The notes under the pieces were generated by a model, which saw nothing but the letters and a program-made list of their open reading frames with translations, ran no database searches and had not been told where the DNA came from. This document shows positions 1 through 15,000 of a stretch of 64,000 nt of DNA, piece by piece (positions within the stretch are counted from its first letter, which is position 1; each line of letters starts with the position of its first letter). The DNA is from Trichomonas vaginalis G3 (lineage: Eukaryota > Parabasalia > Trichomonadida > Trichomonadidae). Position numbers and translations under genes: made by a program. The stretch is taken from contig NC_067208.1 in assembly GCF_026262505.1 (NCBI RefSeq), positions 11,355,962-11,419,961 of the forward strand, given 5' to 3'.

Positions 1-2
1 AC

Positions 3-3000
3 ATGATTCTCCAAGACCGTTCAAAGAGATATTCGAACACCGGAGATTTCAGAAAGCTCATCAACAAGAAGTCCAGAATCAGTCTTTTCACTTCAAATAC
101 GATCGACAAAGACGCAATGAAGGAATTCGAGTACGATAAGAAGTTCACTGGTTCTATCCTCAGACGCGCTGCAGAATACTATCTCAGCATCCCTCACAAA
201 GACGATAGAGTTCTCATGATACATTTAATGGACGATTTGTTCTGCTTCATGAAGGACACAGATGTCATACAATCTCTTTGCCTACAGAATGGTATGACAC
301 TCTACCTTCTCGAACCGAAATACAACATCAAGTACATATTTCCAGATAATACTTCCATCAAAATGGAAACAACGATCACAATGCCAATCAGCGATATTGT
401 TCCATTGCTTTTCAAGGAGAAGCATCAACAAGCAATGCTCGGATACACATTGTGGTATCATGGCATTGATGGACAATTGCATCCATTGGATTCTCGTAAA
501 ACAATTCCTGAACAAGTTTCTTATTTCAAGAAATTATTCTTGAAGAGAAGATTCTACATCCTTTCGAAAGAAGTTCTTCAAGCATTGTCCAGTGCTATTC
601 AGACATTGCACGATTGCAGGAACTATCTTATCGAAAACAAGATCAAAGTTGATTCAGAAACAGCTCTTAAACTTGCTTTGTATTCTTTATACGCACTTGG
701 TGTAAAGAATATCAAGAAAGATAAGCAAGATTTGAAGCAATTGGTTCCTCCAACAGTTTCTGTCAGCTCATCTCTTCAGAGGAAGTTCGATAAGATGATA
801 CAGGAATCACAAGATATGACACAAATGTCTGCTGCAAGAAAATACATCGGTATTGTCAGAAAAATCGATGGATTCGGTGCAGAAGAATATCCTTTCTATC
901 TCTACAGAGATGATGCAGAACCTCCACATACCATCAAAGATGGATCATTCGTCATTACTCCTTTAGGTTTAAGTGTCTTGGATAAGAAAGGAAAAGTTGT
1001 TATTGAGAAAATCACTTATCATTCTCTCAAGCAGTTTATCATGCTTGGAAACAACTACATTCTCAAGTACCAACATCCTCCTAAGACAGGAAAGATGATC
1101 TACGTAAATATCTCATCAGATTTCGCGTTCGACATCGATGTTGTCATTTCTTACAACTTGAGATTGATGAGACAAGTCATGTTGTTGAACAGAGAACGCG
1201 AGAAACAAAAGAGAGAAGAGATCATTTTGAGATGCTCAGGAGGCTGGAAAGATGAAAATGGAGTTGTCCACGGCCCAATGGTTGATCTCAGATATGGTTT
1301 GTTATCCGACAACATCCTCAAACAAGCAATTTGGTTCGATTTGGATATAACTCAAGAAGAATTGGCCAGACAATTATTGGATCTTTTACCACATGATCCG
1401 AAAGTCCAATACGCAACAATGATCCAAGTCTTCAAAGGAGTTATCCATTGGCTCAAACCAGGAATGAAGTTGAAAGAAGCACAGCCATACCGTGATTCCA
1501 TTGTTTACTTCCATCCTGCTTTCGCGAAGATCAAATTCATTTCGCCAAGAGAAACGGAAGGAACAATGACAATTCAGATCGAAACATTAGTTTGCGATTT
1601 GATTCCAAAGGTCGGTCTTTTACTCGATGTTGAATATCCACAAGGATACACATTCTTTTACAAAGAAGGCAATGAATTGATTCCTTTGGACACACAGAAG
1701 TCAATTCCAGAACAAACAAGGGATTATTCTGTTTTGTACTTCCAAAGATACTACTTTGTCATCAACAAAGCTGAGTTCCAGTCCAAATCAGCTCTCTCGA
1801 CATTGTATTGGGATACAAAGCTCTTGATTCTCAGTGGAAAAGTCGATATGAGAAAAGATGTCGCTTACGAATTGTTGGTTTACGCTTTGAATGCCGAAAC
1901 AAGAGAAAAAGTCACAGAACACTCCCTTCCAGAGAATTTCAAGAGTTTGTTACCATATGGATTTCCAATCCAAAAGGAAGCCAGAAAGGAAATCATCGAC
2001 ATGATCAAACATAAACCATGCAAATCCCACACAGATGCCAAACTCAAATACATCGCTTTGGCAAGAATGTTACCAACATTTGGTGCAATCGATTTCGATG
2101 TCATCTACATGAAATTCAAGAAGGACACGAGAGCAGACATTCCTGCAATTCTTGTTTGCAATGCACAATCAGTTAGAATTGTCAGACAAGATTTGCAAAA
2201 GGTTCTTCAACTCTGCGAATACAGACATTTCATTCGCACAGAATGCGTTGCAAATGAATTATCTGTTAAGTTTTCAACAGATGATGCAGAAAATTCAGTT
2301 TCTATCCTTTGTGTTCTCGACAAACCAGAACTTGCCAGCTCTTTCATTACAATAGTTACTCAACTCTACAACTTATTCCTCGATTTGAGGAGAGAAGGTT
2401 TCAATCCGAAGAAGGAAGATGTAAACACTTCAATCGATAGAGTTGTTTTGATCACAAAGAGATGGGATGATTCCAAACGCGAGTTAAACATCGCTTACGA
2501 CATGAGATATAAAGGATCTGATGTCAGAGCAAGAGCTGTCAGAGCTTTACATCTCGATCCAAGAAGAGAATACACTCCATTACTCAGACTTGCCAAAGAT
2601 GAGTACAGATGGATAAGACCTGATGATATTTTAGGTCATCACTTCCCATGCGACAACATGTACATCACGATCTTCTCGACAAATGTCAAGATTATTGTCA
2701 AATACAAAGACATGGAGATCGAACTTGTTGTCAACATCACACAGCCAATACATATGTTGGCTCCTTTGATTGGTGAATGCTTCAACATCGAATATCCAAC
2801 AGGTTTCACATTATTTTACGAAAGTCCAGGTCACAGTCCAGTTCCTCTTGATTTGTACTACTCAATTCCAGAGCAGTATTCAGGCAAATTCGAGTTCTTG
2901 TTCATCAGAAGATTCCTTGCTTTCACACACCAAGACAGATACTTCCCATACATCTGTAGATGTTTGTATCCAGATGTTTACGACGACATCATGGATGGAG

Positions 3001-6000
3001 TTCCTGCTTTGGCTGATAGCAAAGCAACAGAACTCGCAATTTACTCAATCTACGCAAAGAACAAAGAAAACGATCCTGCAAAGATCAAGATTCCTAACAC
3101 TCTTGACTTATATCCAAGGAAGACATCTGCTGAACAGATCCACGAGAAGTACATCACTGATACAATTCGTAATGGCAAAGTCATCCATAAGGATATCGCT
3201 ATGCAAAAGTACATTGGAATTGCAAAACAATCATTGCATTTCGGATGCACAATTTTCAAGGTTAAATTGTGTGATGACATGCAGATCCAAGTTCCTCAGA
3301 AGGCTCGCGTATCCATTGGTCCATTGGGTGTTCACATCTATGGAAGAGTCAACATTGTTGATGATGGCCAAGAGAAGCCAATCGATTTGAATGAGAAAAT
3401 TACTTACAATTACATCTGTGATTTCAACATCATGATCGATCACGTCATCTTGAGAGTTTCAATGGTCAACTCGAGAATCAGAACATTTACTATTTCCGCA
3501 AGACATGTTAAAGAAATGTTCGTAATCTTGAGATCATTCAAGATGATTTTGTATCCATATTTGCAAAGAAGAGAAGAAATCCAGAAGGTATCTCCTGAAT
3601 TACAGGAAATCATCGACAACAAGAACGGCTTAGTCGCTGTCTTTGTCTCCAAGAAAATGTTCATTCCAGATCCTCCTGAATTCCTCATCCCAAGAACTCT
3701 CGAATTCGAAAAAATTGTCATGTTACTTTGTCACTTTTTGGTTTTACCATATGAACCAGAAAAGTACGCTCTTATCCATTATAAGAACAACGAGTACACA
3801 CAGCTTAAGAGATCAGAGAACTTGATGTCTGTTGATTGCCAGGATGGCGATGGCCTCATTATTCTCGAAGTCGATTGCTACGCACAATTCATGAATATTT
3901 CTGGAAATGTCATTGATTACGTGTTCAATGTCTATTCTCCATTGTACGACATTTTACCAGATGTTTGCAAGCAATTGGGCTACGGAACATGGATTGGCCA
4001 CACAATCTTTGTTACACAAGATGATGGATCAACAAGAGCTCTTGATATCCAAAAGCCATTGGCAATGCAAGCGAATTTAACTACTCCTTTGTTAGTTCGC
4101 AGAAGATTCTTCTTGTTCTCATTGGAAATGCTTTCTCAGCCGGATATTTTGTTTGCTGTCTACAAAGACTGCAAATATCTTGTCACTAAGAAGATGGTAA
4201 TGGTTTCTGATGATATCCTTACACAATTGCTGATTCTTTCTCTTTACGCAACAGCTGAGAAGCCAGAAGATGTTCCAATGATGATTTCTCAATTCAAGAA
4301 AGAAGATTGGACAATCTTTATCCCAGCAAACTTCGATGTTACAGAAGGTGTAAAGAAGAAATTGATTTCGTTCTTGCCATACGTTCCAATTCTTTCTAGA
4401 CAATTGGCCATGTTCTATTACATCGGAACAGTCATGGATCTCAAAGGATTCAATGATGAAGTTTTCATGGTTACAATTAACACAATTTATGCTCAAATCG
4501 ACTCAATTTTGTATCTCAATCCATGGAGAGTTTTCATCCAAACAGAAGAAGATGGAACAATTGCAATCAACACAACATACAACTGGCTCATTAATCATGA
4601 ATGTTCCAATGAAAAGATTATTATAAGATTCATGGATCAATCGAATAATAATCAATCAGAATTCCACTTGTTCACAGGATCTTACAAAGATATCAATACC
4701 TTCTTAAGTAACATCATCTTCCTCTATCAGTTGGAAGAGTTCTCCAACATTTCCAATATCCTTGAAGGCTCTGCTTTCATCAACAATGGACAGAGAGTTT
4801 CATTGACAATGAACAACGCTGAAATTCAATTGGAAGTCAACAACAACAGAAGAAGATCTTCATCAGCATCACAAGCTCCACCAGATCTAAACAATCCTCC
4901 AGTTGAAGAAGACAATTATAATCCTGATGACGAAACTGAATTCAATTTCATTCATACATTCGATGATAATATCACTTCAATTGATTATAACATCGATACT
5001 CCAATGATTACATTTGATGATTATAATATAGATGATGTTGATGATAAAATTGAAGATGTTGAAGTCGAATACAATAAACTGGAAATTCCAGATATTGATG
5101 ATAGAGAAGATGAAAACAACAAAGTTCAAGAAGATAACGAACCAAAAGAACAACATCCAGCTAATTTGTTGTGGCGTGCAAATGAAGAAGGTTTGAACAT
5201 TTCAAGAGCTACAAATATCCTGAATGAAATCCAAGTCAATTTGGATGTTCCTGAAGAAACGATTGTTCATCAAGATCCAACAGAATTGTTCCAGAAATTG
5301 GCAATGATCAATGATCAAGTTTCTAATTTCGTTGAATCAACAGAAAACGAAGATTTGAGAGAACAATTCAGTGAAATTTACTCTCACATTGATTCAATTG
5401 TTACAACAACACAAAACTTGGTTCAAACAAATCAATCATTCGAAGCTGTTTCTGAAGACATCAAATCTCAAATCCAATCAGCAATTTCTATCATCAAACC
5501 TGCAATTGATAGAACAAACAATGCAAAGGTTGTTTTGATTGAAAAGATACAAGATGAAATGGCAATGAATAACTACAACAACGAGAAAGTTGATGTTCCT
5601 CCTCTCGCTAAAGATTTAATTGGAATTTCCGAAGTATCTGAATCAATCACAAATGAATTGTTGTTTACAGCCAAACAAGCTGGAATTGATGTTGTTAGTT
5701 TCGTACAACAAATCCAGAACACATCATCAACATTAACAATTCTCAGTGGTTCTATTGCTGATGCACAAAGTTCTTCGCAATTTAATGCTCACATTCAACC
5801 ACACATCAAAACTGTTGGTAATTACATTGTTAGATTGGAAGAAATCGTGAAACAAGCTAAAGAAAAGAATATCGAGTTACCAAATACAGAAAAGAGTCTC
5901 AAGAAGTTAAAGAAACTCTACATGTCTGCACGCGATATTGTTTTAGTTGAAGCAGATGTTGAAAACACTTCTGTTGTTGAGAAATCATCAAATGCTTCAT

Positions 6001-9000
6001 TGAGATTGTCCAATGCTGAAAAACTTTCTGCAAATAATACTCCAACAGACAGAATGTCAATTATCATTGAGAAAACATCCAATACACAAGAACCATCACC
6101 AATTGCTCCAACAGAATCAAATCCAGTTTCATTTGGTGAAGGAATTCCTCGTATGTCTTCATTGACAGAAAATCCAAGAATGTTGATTCCACAGCAGCAA
6201 AACAACGCGAAATATATCATTGTTAATGCCAATGATGAAGAATTGGACAACACAATTGATATTTGCCAAGTTGAAGTTCAACCACAGCAGATGCAACAAG
6301 TTCCTCCTGATACACTTTCCACTTGCAGCATCGCTATCCAATCAATTAATCATTTGAGAGATCTTTTGATACAATTATCAAATTCTCCGAAGAACGATCA
6401 ACTCAGATTCGAAGCAGAATTCGAATTACAGAAAGTTGATAGTGATATTTTCGATGCTTTGATGTTGTTGCATCCATTGACACAAACAGATCAAACAGCT
6501 GCAATGTTATACCAGAAATTCTACGAAATCATTTTGCAAATCAGACATCAGATGGATGTGATTTCCACAAGAAACATCACTCCTCTTTCCGTCTCAAAGA
6601 TCAACAATGATTTGACATATATGGTTAACCACGTTGATAACTTAATCACACCCGAAACAATGGCTTCTTTGCCACAAGATCAACAAGAAAGAGTCAGAAA
6701 CATGGTCGATTATATCAAAGATTCTTATTACGATATACAACAAGCACAATCCGCTTTGGAAGCAAATGCTGCAAACGGAATTGCTGTTATTGATGCACAA
6801 AAGAACATCGTTGAACTCAAATCGAAACTTCCTGAATTCAACCAAGAATTGTTGCATCTTTCCGCTATCAACAAGAATGTCGCAATTCCTGTTATCATCG
6901 AGAGATTGTCAATGAACATTGATAAGGCAATTCAAGAGAAACCTGCTGAAGATGTTTCTAATATTCCTTATCTCCTTAAATTCCAGGAAGCGATGTTATC
7001 TTTGCAAGAACTTATTAATGAATTGGTTTTGAGTTCTGACCAAGAAAAGATCAAAGCAGATATTGATCTTTCAACACGTGCAAAGATGACAATTGAAAAG
7101 GCACAACAAACTTATTTGAACATGGTTGAATTAAGAAACCAATTATTGGAAGATCCTTATAACGATGATTTGATTAAAGACGCATTAGATTTAGTCAGAG
7201 AAGGTATTGAGTCAATGACAGAAATATCTAATCTATCTAAGCGTATTGCTGATGTATCACAGAACTTCAAGATTCCAACAATCAATGAACAAATCTCAAC
7301 CAAGCTCGAAGAAGTTGTCAAAGTTTGTGACAATTCCAAACAAAATGAAAAAGTGTCAATGATTTCTGGTCCACCACAAAAGATCGAAAAACCAACAGTT
7401 GAACAGATGCAATCAGTCATTGATGCTGTCACACACTTAGCACAAGTTGTACAGTTCTACATCAGTCTTCCTGAAGTTGATGAAGATGATGAAAAGAGGA
7501 AAGACGCTGTCAGATTGTACGAATACATGTCAAGTGTTTTAGTTTCAATGAAAGAAATGGGAGAGAATCCAACAGAAGACATTTTCGAGTACGCGATACA
7601 GATCTCCAGACTTGCAGACAAATTCCAACAAATTGCAATGACAGTTCCTACTTATACATGCAATGAAAACGCTGATCAATTAATTCCTTATGGAATACAA
7701 TTGTTGCAAACAGTTAAACCTGTTATAATTGCACAAGAGCAAGAAAGACCTAAGATGGAAGAAATTGTACCAAATGTCACTCCTGAATTGATCAAATCTT
7801 CTTTGGTTGATGTTTCTAAGACTCTTGGAACATTCAACCAAAAGATTTACGAAGTTACTAATTCAGAAACAGCTCAAAAGAACCAAATTGTTCAGAAGAC
7901 ATTCACAGATTGGAGTAACTCTATTAACGCAACAATCGAAAGAGTTAATGCTCATATCAATTCGCCAAATTATAATATTAAACAAGCGAAATTAGATAAA
8001 GAAGCATTGAATCAACTCCAACAGAAAGTTAACTTGATTCCAATGAACGTCAGAAGGAATTTGGATGAGAAATTGATTACAGACATTACTGCTTCTATCA
8101 GCGATGTTGTTGATAAGACAAATGTCTTTGTAACAATGATCAAACAGTTACCAACAGCGAAGAAGATCGAAATCAAAGTTCCTCCAGCTCCAGAAATCAA
8201 AGAAGATGATGATATTGAAGACACAATTGTCGTTGTCCAGAAACAAGCACAAATTATCAACGACACAATCCAAAGAATTGCTCAATCTCCACAAATCGCA
8301 GCATCTCCAAATGCTCAAGCTGTTGTTCAACAAATGTCCGAAAACTTGAAAGCTCTTCAAACAGAAGCATTAAATGCACAAGATGAAAAGGTTTTGTACC
8401 AAAGATTGAACATGATCAAAGAACAAATGCCAAGCATCATTTCCAACGCAGAATTAATTGAACCAATCATTGAATCACCACAATTCACTTCCATCCTTAA
8501 ATCCTTCAATGATTCCTCTAATTCTATCACTAAGCTAATCACTGTTCCTCACATGAACAAGGCAACATCTGTTAAGTTTATCCAACATGCTCAACCACAG
8601 TTACAAAACTTCGTTGCTGCATTAGCTGCTACATCAGAATTAGCTGAAGTTAAAGATAATCCATCATTGAAGTCAAAGTTCGAAGCATTGATTGCTCAAT
8701 CACAAACAATCATGAAAGAACTACCAACACTCAAACCAAGACAAGCACAGTTAGTTTGTGATGAAATTTATTCAGCAACATGCGGAATTTTGCCAATTTT
8801 ATATGATTCCAATTTCGATCAACTTGAAGAAGCAGCACAGAACATTGCTTTAGTATCAGAAGTATTTACTTCATTACCAAAGACTCGTAAGCCTAAATCA
8901 GCACAATTGATCATCAAAGATCCAGTCATGAAACAAGACAATGTTAAACAAGCTGTTCAAGAATCATCAAATGTCATCATGGAGAATGAAACATCAATTC

Positions 9001-12000
9001 CACAACATGTAATAGAAAGTATCATTGAAGACTTAAATGTTATCAATGATCATAAGGATTCATTGCCTGTACACATTGTTAAATCATTACAGGCAATTAC
9101 ACCACAAATCAAACAAGGAAACACAAAGAGTTTGATTGATTGTGTTAGATTAATTTCTGTTTGCGAAAAAGATTACGAATTACGTAATCAGATGTTATCT
9201 GATATTGCAACAGCTGCTGCAGTAAATGCTGCTCAACAAGTAATTGATTTGCAGAACTCCATCAAAGCATTACATAATCAAATTGTTTCTAATCCAACGA
9301 AATTCAATGCAGAAGCTAAATACTATGATCATATTGCTCAATCAAGCATCAAAGAATCTGATGCTAAATTGTTAACAGAAACTAAATCATTCTCTGCAGC
9401 TTTAGTTAACAGAGAGTCATTGAATGATGCTTCACAAGCTATTTCTTTGTTGTTAGATTCAATCAAAGACAATGAATCAGTTAAAGCAATTTCACAAACA
9501 TTGTCTGAATCAAACAACAATTTAATCAAGACATTACATCAATTCGATATGTGTCTTGGCGAAATATTCTTGAGCCAATTGGATAAAATTGTCACTGCTT
9601 GTGATAATACAATCATTCAGAACCCAGGAACAGCTTCTCCTGCGATGAAACAATTCGTTAGACAGACATTCCCACTCTTGAAGAATACAAACAGATCAAT
9701 AGAATTAGGTCCTTCCGAATTAGTTCAAATATCAAATCTTTATGATGCATTCAATAAATCTGTTGTTCCAACATTGACAAACATTCCTCCAGCATACAAA
9801 GATGAGATTGCTGCTGCAACAAAGGCATTGACACCGATGAAACCATTGATTTCATCATGGAAGACTCCAATTCCATTGACAGGAAAACAAGAACTTCGAA
9901 ATGTCATCAGAGGAACAGCTGTTCAACTTGAAAACATCGCTTCTTCAGAAGATAATGTTAACATTAACATTCCTGATGTTTACGCAATGTCCCAGAATTT
10001 GCAGATTGCAGCAATCAGAGCTAAATCTGCTGGTATTGAAATGGCAAAGATCGATCCATTGGTTCAACAAACAGTACAAAACCAGAAATTATTAGATCAA
10101 GCTGTTGAATCAAATGATGTCGAAAAAGTCAAAGAAATTGCAAAGAATTTGGCTGCAATTTCTTCACAACTCAAATTGGAAATCACAAATATTGTTCCAA
10201 TTGTTGATGCGAACGAAACAAGTGTCAAACTCATTAATCCTGAGTTGTATCTCGCAACAATTGCTGATGCATCATGTCTCAATGTTGCAAAGACAGCAGC
10301 AGTGTTGATGAACCAATACAAGACGAAATTAGATACATTGCAAAAGACTAAACCAGAAATAATCAAGAAAGATATTACTACTCCAGAGTTAATTGCAAGA
10401 TCTAATATCGAAAGCCAATCATCAATTTCTGTTGCATTGAATCCAATCATTTCTATCACATCAACACAAGTTCCAACAATTGTACAAAGTGTACAAGAAA
10501 CATCTAAGGTTGGAGCTGTTTCTGCTTTGTCTGTTCCTATCCAACAACAACCGAAGTTAGTTGAGTCAAACATCGAATTCATGATGGCACAAAGACTCGA
10601 AGGAATCAGACAGAAGCAGTTGAACGAATTCCCTGATGTCGTGAAGATGTTGTCCAAACCAATCGACGTCAAACTCAGTGAAGACACAATCACAAATGCA
10701 ATGATGTCGATCCAGCAGCAAACACAGTTATTTGCAAACGAAGAAGAACTCAGAAAAACAATTTCAAGATTGACTCCAGATGACATCATTGTACAGCAAC
10801 ATGCATTGAAACTTATGACAGAAAACATCCAGTTGAAGAAGACTGATGCAAACATTGCTGAAGCTGCTCAATTAGTTCAATCGAAGAAGGTTGAATTGTT
10901 AGAAGCAGTAGCAATGAATGATGAGAAACCAGATCTTCAACTTAAATCTGTGGAAGATGTCAATAGATCTGTACAAAGAGGTTTCTCAACCGTCAATTTG
11001 GTTGAAACGTTACAAGCTTTGCAACAACAAATCATTGCAAAGACACCAGAACTTCTTAAATACGTCAGATCTCCTGAAGGAATACAACTTCTTAAGGCAC
11101 CAATTCCACCAACAAAGTTAGTTGATGTACAACAAAGATTGATACAAACAATTAAAGTTGCTGATTCCCCTGAACAATTAGATGTTATTTTAACTAACTC
11201 AACTCCTGATGATATGATAACAACAATGAGAATCATTGATTCTTCACTTAATTTGTTATCTTCCGATGATGTTTATAATATCATCGCTGATCCAAATATC
11301 GAAACAACTCCTATTGGTGTTCTCAAGGCAACGAATAATTTGTTGCAAGAGAAACTCAAAGCTAATGAGGATCACGCGAAGATGATGACATTGATTCAAA
11401 CAGAAACTGTTGCAAAATCTCAGGAATTTGTTATGGATGCATTACAGAGATTGAACTTGGCTCAATCATTAATGACAATCCAGCAATTCCATACATCTGT
11501 TGTTCCTCATCTTCAACAGAAATTGCAGGCAGTTGATGTTTCTAAACCTGTTAACAAAGAATTAGTTGACATGTACATTCCAATGATTTCACAAGAACTT
11601 GAATACGTCAATCATCCACAGCAGTTTGCAATGGCAATTCCACAGTTGAATCCAGAAGATGTTGAACAACAACAAGAAGTTTTGGCTTCATTGGCAGCAA
11701 CATTAGCAACATCTAAGAAATCAGCAATTAAATATGATTTATCTAACATGAAGAACACAACAGTTTCATTGTTAGATAAAGTCCAAAACGATGTTTCAGA
11801 CAACTTAGCTGATAAACCAGAACAATTGCATCTAGTTAAAGTTAAGAATGATCAATCATATGACTTCTTTGCACAGCACCAACAACTTCTAAATGCTTGC
11901 CAACAAACATTAGAAATGGGATCTGTTTTGCAAGTTATTCGACAAAAAGTTCCAAATATCGATCAATTATTAACAAATGGCCAAGCAGAAAATCTTTGCA

Positions 12001-15000
12001 GCGCTAAGTTAAATGATAGTTCTCTTCATGATACTAGAGATAAGATGCTTGTTTTGCAACAATCAACACGAGAAAGCTTCAAATCTCTTAACGAAGCAAT
12101 TCAAAATGTCAAGATGGAAGATTTAGTAGTTATCTTCAGTTTGATGTCAACACAGATGATGCGAATGAAAGATTTAGATGCAGTTGTCACAGTTGTTAAA
12201 TCTAAATCAATGCAATCAAGAATCTTCGACAAATCATTGTTGATTCAACAAACACCAAGAAAAGTTGAAACGAAGAAATTAGTTACAGACACACAAAACG
12301 TCAACAATGACTTATCAGAATCAATGAAAGATTTGTCACAAGCACAATTGTGTTCAAGCATTGCAAATCTCATGAAGATCAGACAAGATGCAATACAAGT
12401 TGATCCTAAAGAGAAAGTTGAAATTGTTAAATCACTTCAACAAAATCCAGAAAAACTTGCTCAGTTGCAACAACAAACATATCAACAATTATACCAAGTT
12501 GCAGTTGATCCAGAACAAGTTAAACAATCAGTCAGTAAAGAAGACAAAGAAGCACAAGTTGCACAAGCAATGCTTCTTCAACATCTTTCAATGGCTGCAG
12601 CAGCTCCTCAATACATCGCCGCTGCTTGCAAAGACATTGATTACACTAAAATCCCATCAATTGAACAATCAGGTGCTTTGTCACAAGTTGCAATTACAAA
12701 CGCAACACAGATCTCAGGCAAATTGATTGGATTCCAGAGAGCTTTGTTGACACAAGATCCATCACAATTACTCAAGATGGCATCACCAGATATTGCAACA
12801 ATTGATGCAATCAATGTTGCAACTAAAGAAAACTTGGAGAGATCACAACTCAGAACAAAGATGTCTGCAATCCAAAGAGACATTGTTTCAAAGAATCCAC
12901 AGATTGTTCAAGCAATACATCAGTCAACAATCTCTAATCCAAATGTCAGCCAAATCAATTTGAATACAGATGAAGTCAAGCTCTACCAGGGCGAAATCAA
13001 GACATTGGTTGGAACAAATGCATCTCCAATTGTCATTAACAACATGATGGCAACAGCAAACCAAGATCAAATGGTCAAGAAGATGGCTGTTTTGAACGAT
13101 TTAATTCAAATCACGAAACCAGCAAATCCAGTTGTTACAACATTCTCAAACATTGCTGGATTGGATTCTATCTTGAACACACAGATCAATGCAGATATCG
13201 CTGTTGTTTCAGCTGCTCCTTTAGTTACGAAGAACTACAGATCAGAACAAAACATTGTTGCAAATGCAGCACAAAGAGCGAGTGAAGTTGTTCCAATCAT
13301 GGCACAATTCTCTGCATTGCCAATCTCAGAATGCAAGAATATTTTCGCTACAACTAATACGAGAGCGATTGAAATTGTTTCTAAACTTATGACTACAAAG
13401 AGTAATTCTGAACGAGAAGAATTAGTTGATGAGCTTTCAAAGCAATGTCCTAAACTCGTTGCATCATTGACAAGACACTTAGCAATGATCAGTGATTCTA
13501 AACTTCGATCACAACTCATTGCAGATCCAGCACAAATTCTCCAGATTGTCAATGAAATCTCCTCTTCTTCATCAGATTTATCAAATCCACAGAACCAGCA
13601 GAGATTCAGACAAATGTGCACAGCTTTGTTACAGAACTTGAAGAACTTATATGCATCATTAGTCCATGTCAATGTTGCCAAAACAACAGTTACAGCAGAA
13701 CCAGAAACAACAACAAGTAATGTGTTGGAGAGCTTCGAGAAACTTGTTGCTGCCATTGATACAAATGATATCGAGAAGATTTCACAAGAACTCATTGATT
13801 TCACAGCAATGAAAGTCAAGAGAACAGCTCTCAACGAAACTAGTGCAAACATTGATCCAATCATCGATCAAATTTCTCAAATCGACAAAGCCGTTCAGAG
13901 ATATTACATCACGAACTCAGCAGCTGATGGTCAGTTAACAACAGTCCTTAACCAAGTTAAGAGCAACTCAATCCAAATCCTCAAACGTGAAACAGTTAAT
14001 GTTTTCAAACAAGTTGCTGATTTAGGCTCTATTGCACAAATCGATGGCTATTTCACACAGGCTAAATCAGATATCAATGATGCTACAAACAAACTTATTC
14101 TGTCTGTCCAAGCAAGAAATCCAGAGATGCAAAAAGACGCCATTAATTTGATCATCAAGAGCTTCGCTTCCTGCGAATCAGCCATGTACAGAGGTTTTGA
14201 ATTATCAAACAACATCAACTCTGTCATTGCCACTGATTACTTGTCCATGGTCTGCAGCGGATCAACAGCAACAAGGAACATCATTGAAGTTGCTAAATCA
14301 CGTGCAGTATCATCAACAGTAATCAGAAGAGCGACAAGATCATACAACAGAATCATCGAATCAATGTCATCAATGTTGCAAGATACATCTAAGACAGAGA
14401 ACGAGAGCAAGTCTCAATTAGATCTGGCTAAAGTTGGCTTCGTCAATGCTTTAGCTGGATCCGTTAAGACTATGTCTTCTGCATTGGCAACATGCGCGAA
14501 CTGCAAAGTTCCAGAAGTATATTTGTCATTCCTTGCAACAGAGAAACCAGTTTTCGACCAAATTGTTCCAACAATTGTTAAAATTGCTTCTCAAGTTACA
14601 TCATGCAACACTAACAAACAAGCAGGTGCTGATTTCAGCTCATTGATTGATTCTCTTGCAGAATCAATCAATGATTTCCAGAAGTGCTCATTCAACCCGA
14701 AGACAGAGACAGAACAAAGTGCTCACGCTTTCTTGAAAGTTGCAGCGAAAACACAGAAGATCTTGGTTGCAATGAATTCATTGACCGATGTTATTCCAAA
14801 GACTCCAGATATGGAAAGTGCAGAATTACTTCCTAAAGAATTCAAGCTTCCTCATGTTCCTAACACAGAAAACATTGATATCCATCATTGTTTGGATGTT
14901 TTGATCCAATCGATCAAAGATTTCAACGAAAAGAAGACAGTTTTCTTCCAAATTGTCAATCATCCACAGGCAACAAATCAATACATTGTTCAGTCATTCC